A stretch of DNA of 7,526 nucleotides from a bacterium (GTDB lineage Bacteria; SZUA-79; Acidulodesulfobacterales; Acidulodesulfobacteraceae), in contig JAJYKQ010000049.1 of assembly GCA_021788495.1 (NCBI GenBank), forward strand, positions 1-7,526. The letters run 5' to 3'. The notes beneath the pieces are model-generated. The model was not told where the DNA came from and did not search any database. It worked only from the letters and a program-made list of their open reading frames with translations. The translations under genes and the position numbers were made by a program. The first letter of the stretch is position 1; every line of letters starts with the position of its first letter. Below are positions 1 through 6,336 of this stretch, piece after piece.

Positions 1-189
1 TAAGAAGCGGCTCATATGCGTCCCTTTGAAATAATGCGGGAGGTCGACGTACATATTTATATCTGCCACGGTATGCTGGAATGATTTTGCTTTATCGAGA
101 ACCGATATAGGATAATGCAGGTTTTTTATGCCGACCTTATCTATGGCTATACCTCTTCCGTCTTTTGAATTTTGAACGTCTGTCAACAT
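1..189 (-). CDS. folE2: GTP cyclohydrolase FolE2 (type IB), N-terminal part, cut by window edge
   Basis: The first 63 codons of a gene that runs off the left edge. My translation of the minus strand begins [20 protein letters not shown] and continues with [22 protein letters not shown] and FKGTHMSRF. This is the typical N-terminal block of FolE2/MptA-type GTP cyclohydrolases (D.Q...D.RG..IDKVG, YPI.VLD, QHTVA...[14 protein letters not shown]). The family converts GTP to 7,8-dihydroneopterin triphosphate and formate, the first step of folate (and, in many bacteria, queuosine) synthesis, in the cytoplasm. The catalytic metal ligands lie further on and cannot be checked. The ATG at 187-189 fits the family start, but no good Shine-Dalgarno sequence precedes it. 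It follows pilQ by 44 bases on the same strand with no convincing terminator, so cotranscription with the pil genes is plausible. Family assignment is firm from the motif run; operon membership is inferred. Confidence 0.9.
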   Translation of the reverse strand, partial: MLTDVQNSKDGRGIAIDKVGIKNLHYPISVLDKAKSFQHTVADINMYVDLPHYFKGTHMSRFL

Positions 190-233
190 TGCTTAATTTT
201 ATCAAAAAAACGGAATAATTAAAAGCCTTGATG

Positions 234-1592
234 TTAACCGTTAATTATTCTGGGCGTTATAAATATCATAAGTTCGTCTTTTGAATAGCTGACGCTTCTT
301 GTTTTGAAAAGCCAGCCGAGAAGCGGAATGCTCATAAGTCCTGGAACGCCGCTGTTAGAAACGGTCTTGCTCATCTGGTAAACGCCGCCTATAACGACTG
401 TCTGTCCGTTCTTGATGATAACGGTAGAATTGGCGCTTTCCGTATCAAGAGTAGCCTGTGCGCCGGAAACCGGAGGAGCTACTGTGTTATTCGACGAATT
501 AATGACGAGTTTAACGTTTCCGTTAGCCATTATATGTGGAGTTATTTGAAGCGAAATCTGCGCGGTTATAGCCTGCGGAGCGGCAGTTGCGCCTACTCCT
601 GCGACGCCGGGCAGGTAAAGGGTCTGACCTTTTTCAATCGTTGCAGTCTGGTTATTAAGAACGACAACCTTAGGAGAAGCAATTGATTTTGCTCTCGACA
701 GACTTTCTAATGCTTCTAATGTTGCGTTAATGCTGGCATAAGAGTTTAATATTCCTACCGTAAAAGTTCCTGCCGCAGCCGAAGTAGTAAGCGTAGGACT
801 TAAACCGGGTCCGGCAGGGTTGCCGGTAGTTTGACCGCTGAAATAATTAGGCGTAACGGCGGCGTTTGAAGAAGCAGGAGCGGCGCCGAGATAGCTGCCG
901 TTCCAGTTAATGCCAAGCTCGTTTGAATAATTTTTGCTTACCTCGACCATCTTAGCTATAATCTCGACCTCGGGAGTTCTTTTATCCAGCATTTTTACTA
1001 ATCTTATAGCTCTCGCGACGCGGTTTGGAATATCCGTAATAAGCAAAGAATGAAGGGATTTATCGTAAACTACCCTGCCCTGCGAACTTAAGACCGATTT
1101 TACTTTTGCCATCAAACCGCTTGCCGAAACGTAATTAATTGGAACGAGTCTCGTTACTTTATGTTCCGAAATCGCTCTCGCTTTTTTTTCCGACGAGACT
1201 ACGGTCGCTATAGTTCCTGTAGAGTTTATATAATATATTCCGTCCTTTTTTATCATGCCGAGACCGTAAGCCTCTAATATAAGGGATAATATATTTTTCA
1301 ACGGAACGTCTTTCATTTTCATAGTAACCGTTCCTTTCACGTTTGAGCCTATCAAAACGTTCATGTCGGAAACTTTCGCTATCATTCTTATTACGTCGGA
1401 AACGTTAGCATTCTGAAAATTGAAGCTGACTCTCATATCGGAAGGATCTACGAAAAATTTTTTGACTCCGCTGCCGTTTCCACCGCCATCAGTGTTTTGC
1501 CCTGCATAAGCCGAAGATAGACTAATTCCGGCGGACAAAATAAAGAATAATATAAATATAAAAGGCATAAATAATAATTTTCTCGTTCTCAT
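234..1592 (-). CDS. pilQ: Type IV pilus secretin PilQ (short form)
   Basis: Outer-membrane secretin, the multimeric gated pore through which the type IV pilus leaves the cell. The 452-residue product has a signal peptide (basic MRTRK start, hydrophobic core about 6-26, likely cleavage after AYA at 28-30). A secretin/TonB short N-terminal (N0-like) domain follows at about 53-123, an N1/secretin_N-type domain at about 145-205, and the secretin barrel region at about 207-450. The C-terminal hallmarks are clear: VVIGG at 399-403, VPG at 416-418 followed by IPLLGWLF at 422-429, and ITPRI at 445-449. A Gly/Ala/Ser/Pro/Thr-rich stretch at about 235-275 lies in the barrel region. Well-studied PilQ proteins are about 700 residues or more, with one or more N-terminal AMIN peptidoglycan-binding domains; none is present here. 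GGAGAA lies 7 bases before the ATG, supporting the start. It is fifth in the pilMNOPQ order, 66 bases after pilP. A general type II/III secretin is excluded mainly by the neighbours. Confidence 0.95.
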   Translation of the reverse strand: MRTRKLLFMPFIFILFFILSAGISLSSAYAGQNTDGGGNGSGVKKFFVDPSDMRVSFNFQNANVSDVIRMIAKVSDMNVLIGSNVKGTVTMKMKDVPLKNILSLILEAYGLGMIKKDGIYYINSTGTIATVVSSEKKARAISEHKVTRLVPINYVSASGLMAKVKSVLSSQGRVVYDKSLHSLLITDIPNRVARAIRLVKMLDKRTPEVEIIAKMVEVSKNYSNELGINWNGSYLGAAPASSNAAVTPNYFSGQTTGNPAGPGLSPTLTTSAAAGTFTVGILNSYASINATLEALESLSRAKSIASPKVVVLNNQTATIEKGQTLYLPGVAGVGATAAPQAITAQISLQITPHIMANGNVKLVINSSNNTVAPPVSGAQATLDTESANSTVIIKNGQTVVIGGVYQMSKTVSNSGVPGLMSIPLLGWLFKTRSVSYSKDELMIFITPRIING

Positions 1593-1658
1593 ATTATGTT
1601 CTCCATAGCTAATAAAATTTAATAACTATCGCATTGTTTTATTTTTATTGTTATTGCT

Positions 1659-2228
1659 CTATTGTAGCGGCATAACTAAATTCATGGACCGCATTTGACC
1701 TAAAATATTATAAGTTCTTTCTACTAAATTTACGGCGCTAGATGTAATGGAAACAACTTTTGCCCTGTTTACGCCTATCAAAGAACCGTCGGTAACTATA
1801 TAAGACCTTCCGTCCGGCGTCTGAACCATAGCAAAATATTTTCCTCTTCTGCTCATAATGCCGACGACTTTCAGGGACGAAACGGCGTACTGCAATAAAG
1901 GCAATTCTCCTGATTTAAATGACGTCGTCGGCCTTTGGGTATATAAAAAAGTCTGGAACGGGTCCCTCTTTAAATAATAAGGATACGCGATATTGCTGCT
2001 TTTTACTTTTTTAACCTGTTTACTTTTATTATGCGTTCCGTTATTATTAACGCTGCCTGCATAACAAGAAGGTGCATAAAAAATTAAGCCGGTTAAAAAA
2101 ACTAAAAATGCGGCAAACGATAAAAATTCAAAAATAAACTTAAACCGTTTCCCCTGTTTTATTTTTTTAATTAAATTTTCAGCCATATCGTTTGTATTAT
2201 TTATCGGCGGTTTATTAATAATTGCCAT
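1659..2228 (-). CDS. pilP: Type IV pilus assembly protein PilP
   Basis: Inner-membrane-anchored periplasmic protein that links the PilN/PilO subcomplex to the N0 domain of the secretin PilQ. The 189-residue product has a basic N-terminal stretch (1-34), one hydrophobic segment (about 35-54), a Lys-rich linker (about 66-79), the RDPF motif at 88-91 that marks the PilP family, and a beta-rich domain at about 109-170 (LKVVGI at 119-124, then the pattern of a strand, PDG at 138-140, DG..IG at 147-152, and VNLVE at 166-170). PilP proteins are usually lipoproteins with a short signal. Here the hydrophobic segment begins only near residue 35, and the one candidate lipid-modified Cys, C55 in APSC, has no standard lipobox (A rather than L at -3). 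Cleavage after CYA at 55-57 or an uncleaved anchor are alternatives. AAAGAGGT lies 5 bases before the ATG at 2228, whereas the internal Met15 has no ribosome site, so the long N-terminus appears real. Confidence 0.93.
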   Translation of the reverse strand: MAIINKPPINNTNDMAENLIKKIKQGKRFKFIFEFLSFAAFLVFLTGLIFYAPSCYAGSVNNNGTHNKSKQVKKVKSSNIAYPYYLKRDPFQTFLYTQRPTTSFKSGELPLLQYAVSSLKVVGIMSRRGKYFAMVQTPDGRSYIVTDGSLIGVNRAKVVSITSSAVNLVERTYNILGQMRSMNLVMPLQ

Positions 2229-2262
2229 TTTATACCTCTTTAACTCATTGCCTTGCTTATTT

Positions 2263-2889
2263 CTATGGTTTCTTGACCGTTGTCGGTTTTTGCGCCGGCT
2301 TTACCGGAAACTTCGGCTTTACGGCTCCTATGAACGAGAAAGTAGTTCCTTGAAAAGAAACCGAAACGCTGCCGCCTTTAGCTTTCTTTGAAATAGAAAC
2401 GCCGTGGACGTCGATTATTCTTTTCATAGACGCAAGTTTATAAAAAAACTTATACACGTTATAAAAATTTCCGCTTATATTCATAGAAAAAGGAACGGTT
2501 TCGTAAAAACCTTTAGCCGTTCCTTTATCCGGTTTAAACATATTCAAATTAAGATTTAAAACTTTTTCGTAGTTCGAAATTTTCATTAAAAGCTGAGGTA
2601 TATTTTTCTTAGACGGAAGTTCTAAAAGCAAACCTGCAAATTCCTTGCTTAACTTTTTATCCTGCTTTACTATAACGGGATAGCTCCTTGCTAACGACAA
2701 ATACGAATTATATTTAGACGTTGCGGCATTTAACGTGTTTTGTTTTTGCGCTTCCTTCGATTTTAATCCGGAATATATAAAATAATAGTAAACGCCTATA
2801 ATAACTATAAACAAAACTATGCTTATAATTGCTCCCAAAACTTTAGGATTCTTTAAATCGATTTTAGATTTTATAGATTCTAAATTCAT
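2263..2889 (-). CDS. pilO: Type IV pilus inner-membrane protein PilO
   Basis: Bitopic inner-membrane protein that dimerises with PilN through periplasmic coiled coils and ferredoxin-like domains, aligning the pilus motor with the secretin. The 208-residue product has a short cytoplasmic N-terminus, one transmembrane helix at about 17-39, a Lys/Gln/Ala-rich predicted coiled coil at about 41-85, then the family's conserved stretch: LP with LLMKIS (the family's P.LL..IS), a FY.TVPFSM strand, GNFYNVYKFFYKLASMKRII, and VHGVSIS. The last 19 residues (190-208) are a Lys/Pro tail with 6 Lys and 5 Pro. Only one base separates the pilN stop from this ATG, and I see no Shine-Dalgarno sequence in the A-rich stretch before it, so translation is probably coupled to pilN. 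The stop lies 34 bases before the pilP start. The length is normal for PilO. Confidence 0.93.
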   Translation of the reverse strand: MNLESIKSKIDLKNPKVLGAIISIVLFIVIIGVYYYFIYSGLKSKEAQKQNTLNAATSKYNSYLSLARSYPVIVKQDKKLSKEFAGLLLELPSKKNIPQLLMKISNYEKVLNLNLNMFKPDKGTAKGFYETVPFSMNISGNFYNVYKFFYKLASMKRIIDVHGVSISKKAKGGSVSVSFQGTTFSFIGAVKPKFPVKPAQKPTTVKKP

Positions 2890-2890
2890 A

Positions 2891-3472
2891 TTATTTTTTT
2901 AAAGCATTTTTAGACAATGCTTCGCCTTTTACGTTCATAGTCATGCTGAAATTCTGCAGTTTCAGCCCCTGTTTTTTTGTTTCGGAAGTCTGTATTAAAC
3001 TTACTTCGTTAAAGAAACCGGTTTTGCTTAAATTGTTCATAAATATAGACTCGACCTGCCCGTCTAATGCGGTTCCTGAAACTGATATAACGCCTTTATT
3101 GGATTTTAAAGAATTAATCCATGAAAACCTTGGAATTGCCGCAGTAATGTAATATATATATCCCAACGGACCCATCTGAGCCTTTTTTAACGTTTTAATA
3201 ATGTTAATCTTTTGCAATATTTGAGCATCCTTTGCTTTAAGCGCGTTGACTTTTTCGACTTGGGGCATTAACACTACCGTTTTTGCATTATAGATTTTTA
3301 TATTCTTATTTATATCGTTTATTTTACTTTCTATAGAAGACTGCATTAAAAAAATAACTATTCCGCCCGCTATAACCGGAATTATTAAGAAGATAAGCAT
3401 ATTTCGCAGGCTTCCCGCTTCTATGGAAATTTTTACTTTTTTAGGTTTTTTGTTCAAATTGATTTTAATCAA
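2891..3472 (-). CDS. pilN: Type IV pilus inner-membrane protein PilN (TTG start)
   Basis: Inner-membrane protein whose cytoplasmic N-terminal peptide binds the groove of PilM and whose periplasmic part pairs with PilO. The 193-residue product begins MIKINLNKKP, matching the conserved PilM-binding 'INL' start of PilN. A transmembrane helix follows at about 24-43, a coiled-coil-like segment at about 45-100, and a ferredoxin-like C-terminal domain with the PilN-type stretch IPRFSWINSLKSNKGVISVSG. The start codon is TTG at 3470-3472. It is supported by the position of the conserved MIKINL peptide and by AAGGGGAG about 9 bases upstream, which lies inside the last codons of pilM. Only one base separates the pilM stop from this start, so the two genes are almost certainly translationally coupled. 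The C-terminus ends in a Lys-containing tail. Confidence 0.94.
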   Translation of the reverse strand: MIKINLNKKPKKVKISIEAGSLRNMLIFLIIPVIAGGIVIFLMQSSIESKINDINKNIKIYNAKTVVLMPQVEKVNALKAKDAQILQKINIIKTLKKAQMGPLGYIYYITAAIPRFSWINSLKSNKGVISVSGTALDGQVESIFMNNLSKTGFFNEVSLIQTSETKKQGLKLQNFSMTMNVKGEALSKNALKK

Positions 3473-3473
3473 T

Positions 3474-4526
3474 TTATTCCGCTCCCCTTAACGCAAGACC
3501 GACGGCTACTCCGAAAAAATTATGAATAGCATCGGACGATTCATGCTTAAAAAGTAAATTTCTAAAAGGATTTAAATTTGATGCAGGAATATTGATTTTG
3601 CTCTCTATTTCCTGCAATATGCTGCCGAGCAGCGCAGAACCGCCCGTTAAATAAATTTTTTTCGGATACTGTTTGTCGTTATTTGCCGCAAAATAGTCTA
3701 TGGTCCTGTGAATTTCGGAAATAACCCTGGTCAAAATCATATCTAAATATATATTGAATTCCGATTTAAAATCTTCGCTTCTGTTTCCCATATTTCCGGT
3801 TTTAATATTTTCGGCTTCGTTAAAATTAATTTGAAATTTTTTGGCTATTTCTTCGGTTATGTTGATTCCGCCGATAGGTATATCTCTTCTGAATAAATTA
3901 GTCCCTTTTTGGATTATGTGTACGTTTGTTTCAGACGCGCCTATTTTTACTATGGATATAAGTTCGTCGAATTCTTCGGGATAATTAAAATTAAACATAT
4001 TTTCTAAAGCTATACAGTCCACGTCTATTATATAAGGATTTAAACCGCACTCGTGAAAAAAATCGGACTGGTTTTCTATTATATCTTTTTTGCCGGCAAT
4101 TATCATTATAGCGTTATTTGACGGCTCGGACGGCGAATCTCCCAAAACCACGTAATCCAATGATACTTCGTTCATGTCGTACGTTATATATCTTTGAGCT
4201 TCGTAATAAATCGAAGATTCAAGTTCCGACGGTTTCATTTTAGGCATTTCTATAGTTTTTATTATTACGTGCTTGCAGGGTATTCCGATTACTACTTTTT
4301 TTTCGCTGACGCCGTGCTTCGCAAGAGAATTTTTAAGGTATGAAGCGGTAGAAGCCGCATCGTTTACAATGCCTCCTCCTACGGCTCCGGAAGGAAGGTC
4401 TATTGTGTCTAAAACGTCTATATAATATTTATGTCCGCTTTTAGAAAGTTCAATTACTTTAATAGAGCTGGATCCAATGTCTATACCCACGCTCTTTTTT
4501 GAACCTATTCCAAATTTAAGCGCCAT
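3474..4526 (-). CDS. pilM: Type IV pilus actin-like ATPase PilM
   Basis: Cytoplasmic actin/FtsA-like protein that forms a ring at the inner membrane and binds the N-terminal tail of PilN. The 350-residue product is full length for the family. The phosphate-1 motif GIDIGSSSIK lies at 14-23. An SHS2-type subdomain follows at about 77-130 (VVIGIPCKHVIIKTIEMPKM, then a helix with EAQRYI). The second nucleotide-binding motif LTGGSALLG is at 293-301, and a C-terminal helix with FFGVAVGLAL closes the protein at 337-346. GTGAGGT stands 5 bases before the ATG, so the start is well supported. It is the first gene of the operon, behind a consensus-like promoter with a leader of about 100 nt. The general pilus/pseudopilus paralogue GspL is excluded by the separate pilN, pilO and pilP genes that follow. 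Confidence 0.96.
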   Translation of the reverse strand: MALKFGIGSKKSVGIDIGSSSIKVIELSKSGHKYYIDVLDTIDLPSGAVGGGIVNDAASTASYLKNSLAKHGVSEKKVVIGIPCKHVIIKTIEMPKMKPSELESSIYYEAQRYITYDMNEVSLDYVVLGDSPSEPSNNAIMIIAGKKDIIENQSDFFHECGLNPYIIDVDCIALENMFNFNYPEEFDELISIVKIGASETNVHIIQKGTNLFRRDIPIGGINITEEIAKKFQINFNEAENIKTGNMGNRSEDFKSEFNIYLDMILTRVISEIHRTIDYFAANNDKQYPKKIYLTGGSALLGSILQEIESKINIPASNLNPFRNLLFKHESSDAIHNFFGVAVGLALRGAE

Positions 4527-4635
4527 GAAAACCTCACTTTATTAAATAAATCGGCAATTTATATACAAAACTTTATATATAAAATATTAATAAATTATTT
4601 TTTAAATTTAATTTATATAAAATTTATCTAAATAT

Positions 4636-4664
4636 AAAATACCTTCAATTAAATTAAATGTCAA
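4636..4664 (-). promoter_or_regulatory. Sigma70-type promoter for the pilMNOPQ operon
   Basis: On the minus strand a perfect -35 box, TTGACA (plus-strand 4659-4664), is separated by exactly 17 bases from TATTTT (4636-4641), which matches the -10 consensus at 4 of 6 positions. Transcription would start near 4629, giving a leader of about 100 nt before the pilM ATG. The leader is almost wholly A/T, apart from the GC-bearing stretch at 4551-4555 and the ribosome site near 4532-4538. The AT-rich background makes chance -10 boxes common; the perfect -35 at ideal spacing is what carries the call. Confidence 0.7.
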
Positions 4665-4727
4665 GTATTTTTATTATTTTTTATAAAAATTATAATCTTT
4701 TTGATTTTATTTTAACTTTAAAAATCG

Positions 4728-4733
4728 TATAAT
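4728..4733 (+). promoter_or_regulatory. Candidate -10 box for the divergent glycosyltransferase
   Basis: A perfect TATAAT lies 24 bases before the ATG at 4758. The best -35-like word upstream, TTGATT at 4701-4706, is 21 bases away, which is too far for a typical sigma70 promoter, and there is no TG extension. If the box is used, transcription would start near 4740, leaving a leader of only about 18 nt with no visible Shine-Dalgarno sequence. In such AT-rich DNA a chance TATAAT is not rare. Confidence 0.4.
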
Positions 4734-4757
4734 GTTTCTAAAAAAATTAATAACACT

Positions 4758-6314
4758 ATGAATAAAAACAAAATAACCGCTTACTCTCTTTTTTTAATCC
4801 TGATTATTTTATTCGCCGTCAGGCTTATATTGATAACTAAAATAGATCTTATACCGGAAGAAACTTATTACTGGCAATGGTCGAGGCATCTTGCTCTTTC
4901 ATATTACGATATGTCTCCTATGGTTGCCTATACTATCGCGTTAACAACTTTTTTCGGAAGATTCAATTCCCAGTTTTTCGTCAGATTTGCCGCGCCCGCT
5001 ATTTCTTTGCTTTTGTCTTTGTTTGCATATTCGGCTTTAAAAAAAATAACCGGAAAAACCTTGCCGCCGTTAATATGGGCGATTTTATTAAATGCAGTTC
5101 CGATATTAAATATAGGTTCTATTCTGATAGTTTACGGAAATTTACAGATGCTGTTTTTTTCGTTGACGATTCTGCTGTTGATATATTTTATTATTTCCGG
5201 TAAAGATTTTTACTGGTATTTAATCGGAATATCCACCGGATTTGCTTTACTGAGTAAATATACGGCGGCATTTATTTATCCTATAGTTTTAGCTTTTCTT
5301 ATTTTAAGCCGTAAACACAGAAAATATCTTTTTAAAAAAGAGCCTTATATAGCGTTTTTAATATCGGTAATTATATTTGCTCCCGTAATAGTTTGGAACA
5401 GCTTTAACGATTTCGTATCGTTCAGGCATCTTATGACGCTGTCGGGCGGATATAAAAGCTTTGATATATTTTCAAAAAACCTTACTTTATTTATAGGATC
5501 GCAGGCGGGTATTATTTCTCCATTTTTATTTTTAATAATGATGGTTTCTATATTTGCCGGCTTATACATCGCCTTAAAAGAAAAGAACGACGTTTATTTA
5601 GTCCTTTCCTCGGCATCTATAATACCTTTTTTATATTTTTTATATCAATGCACAAAAACTATGGTTCAGCCTAACTGGCCTGTTTTTTTATATTTTCCGG
5701 CTTTCCTGCTTGCTTCTCTTGTCGCTTACAGACTTTATGAAACTTCTAATAAGAAAATAAAAAAAATAATCGTTTATTTTTACGGCCTTTCGTTTATTAC
5801 CGGCATTCTGTTTTCGGTTATTATTTTTATTTCCCCTTATTATCCCGCGGTAGGAAAACTGTTTAACGTTAAGATAAGCAAAAGTCCTTTAAGGGATATG
5901 CTGGGATGGAAAAATATTGGCAAAGATGCAGATTTTATTTTAAATAAATACAAAAAAGACCGGCTTCTTATAGCCGCAAGAAGATTTCAAACTGCAAGCG
6001 AACTTGCATATTACGTTAAAGGAAGACCGCAGACGTACTCGTTTAACTATTTTATGAGAAACAATGAATATTCGCTTTGGAATAATTTTAAAAACAAAAA
6101 AGGACGGAATTTTCTTTACGTGATAGATACAAAATACGGAAAAAACTTAGAAAAAAGCTTATGCGAAAATTTTAAGAGTTGTTCTCTCGTTAAGAAAACC
6201 GTGATAAAAAATAAATTCGGCCAGAAAATCAGGACGGTAAAATTTTATATATTAAAAGATTTTCTTTACAAAGATAAATATATGTTTAAAAAATTCTCTT
6301 CTAAAGAATTTTAA
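4758..6314 (+). CDS. Polytopic membrane glycosyltransferase, GT39/ArnT-like (PMT family)
   Basis: Integral inner-membrane glycosyltransferase of the PMT/ArnT type (GT-C fold). These enzymes take a sugar from a polyprenyl-phosphate donor and place it on a lipid, protein or glycan outside the cytoplasm. The 518-residue product starts with a transmembrane helix (about 8-27). The first extracytoplasmic loop follows, with the acidic pair E34-E35, then YYWQW, and YYDMSPM at 49-55. This corresponds to the family's D/E-E...YYW.W...YYDHPP block. About ten further hydrophobic segments extend to about residue 360. They include a conserved stretch with NWPVFLYFPAF, just after the only Cys of that region. 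A soluble, basic C-terminal domain (about 365-518) has the RRFQTASELAYYVKG and YSLW elements seen in many bacterial GT39 proteins. Acceptor and sugar cannot be told from sequence. It is divergent from pilM and convergent with hdrB, so it is its own transcription unit. No Shine-Dalgarno sequence precedes the ATG, but the first helix fits this start. Confidence 0.85.
   Translation: MNKNKITAYSLFLILIILFAVRLILITKIDLIPEETYYWQWSRHLALSYYDMSPMVAYTIALTTFFGRFNSQFFVRFAAPAISLLLSLFAYSALKKITGKTLPPLIWAILLNAVPILNIGSILIVYGNLQMLFFSLTILLLIYFIISGKDFYWYLIGISTGFALLSKYTAAFIYPIVLAFLILSRKHRKYLFKKEPYIAFLISVIIFAPVIVWNSFNDFVSFRHLMTLSGGYKSFDIFSKNLTLFIGSQAGIISPFLFLIMMVSIFAGLYIALKEKNDVYLVLSSASIIPFLYFLYQCTKTMVQPNWPVFLYFPAFLLASLVAYRLYETSNKKIKKIIVYFYGLSFITGILFSVIIFISPYYPAVGKLFNVKISKSPLRDMLGWKNIGKDADFILNKYKKDRLLIAARRFQTASELAYYVKGRPQTYSFNYFMRNNEYSLWNNFKNKKGRNFLYVIDTKYGKNLEKSLCENFKSCSLVKKTVIKNKFGQKIRTVKFYILKDFLYKDKYMFKKFSSKEF
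6290..6312. terminator. Weak bidirectional hairpin between convergent genes
   Basis: AAAATTCT (6290-6297) and AGAATTTT (6305-6312) form a perfect 8-bp inverted repeat around a 7-base loop, overlapping the end of the glycosyltransferase gene. Read on the minus strand, after the hdrB stop, the stem is followed by a run of six T, as in an intrinsic terminator. On the plus strand the T run is broken after four. The stem has only one G-C pair, so its stability is doubtful. A second all-A/T inverted repeat, TTTAATTT/AAATTAAA (6310-6317 and 6321-6328), sits beside it. Confidence 0.35.
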
Positions 6315-6336
6315 TTTAAAAAATTAAACTTAAAAT

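Noticed and set aside
190..233. Terminator between pilQ and folE2
   Set aside because: The minus strand has a run of seven T (plus-strand 204-210), but the sequence before it forms at best a 3-bp CGG/CCG pairing with a large loop, so no believable hairpin.
2175..2186. Alternative pilP start at internal Met15
   Set aside because: It has no ribosome site, whereas the ATG at 2228 has AAAGAGGT at good spacing.
2943..3152. Plus-strand open frame of 69 codons
   Set aside because: It lies wholly antisense to pilN, a well-supported gene, shows no recognisable domain, and the AT-rich code readily produces such frames.
4561..4640. Repeats or an origin-like AT-rich element in the divergent intergenic region
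   Set aside because: The TATATA/AAATTT words look like low-complexity composition; I see no regularly spaced iterons, DnaA boxes or long palindromes.
4877..5203. Plus-strand open frame of 108 codons
   Set aside because: It overlaps the glycosyltransferase in another frame; the glycosyltransferase frame carries the family motifs and membrane pattern, this one does not.
5345..5569. Minus-strand open frame of 74 codons
   Set aside because: It is antisense to the glycosyltransferase, with no ribosome site or domain and no neighbour on that strand.
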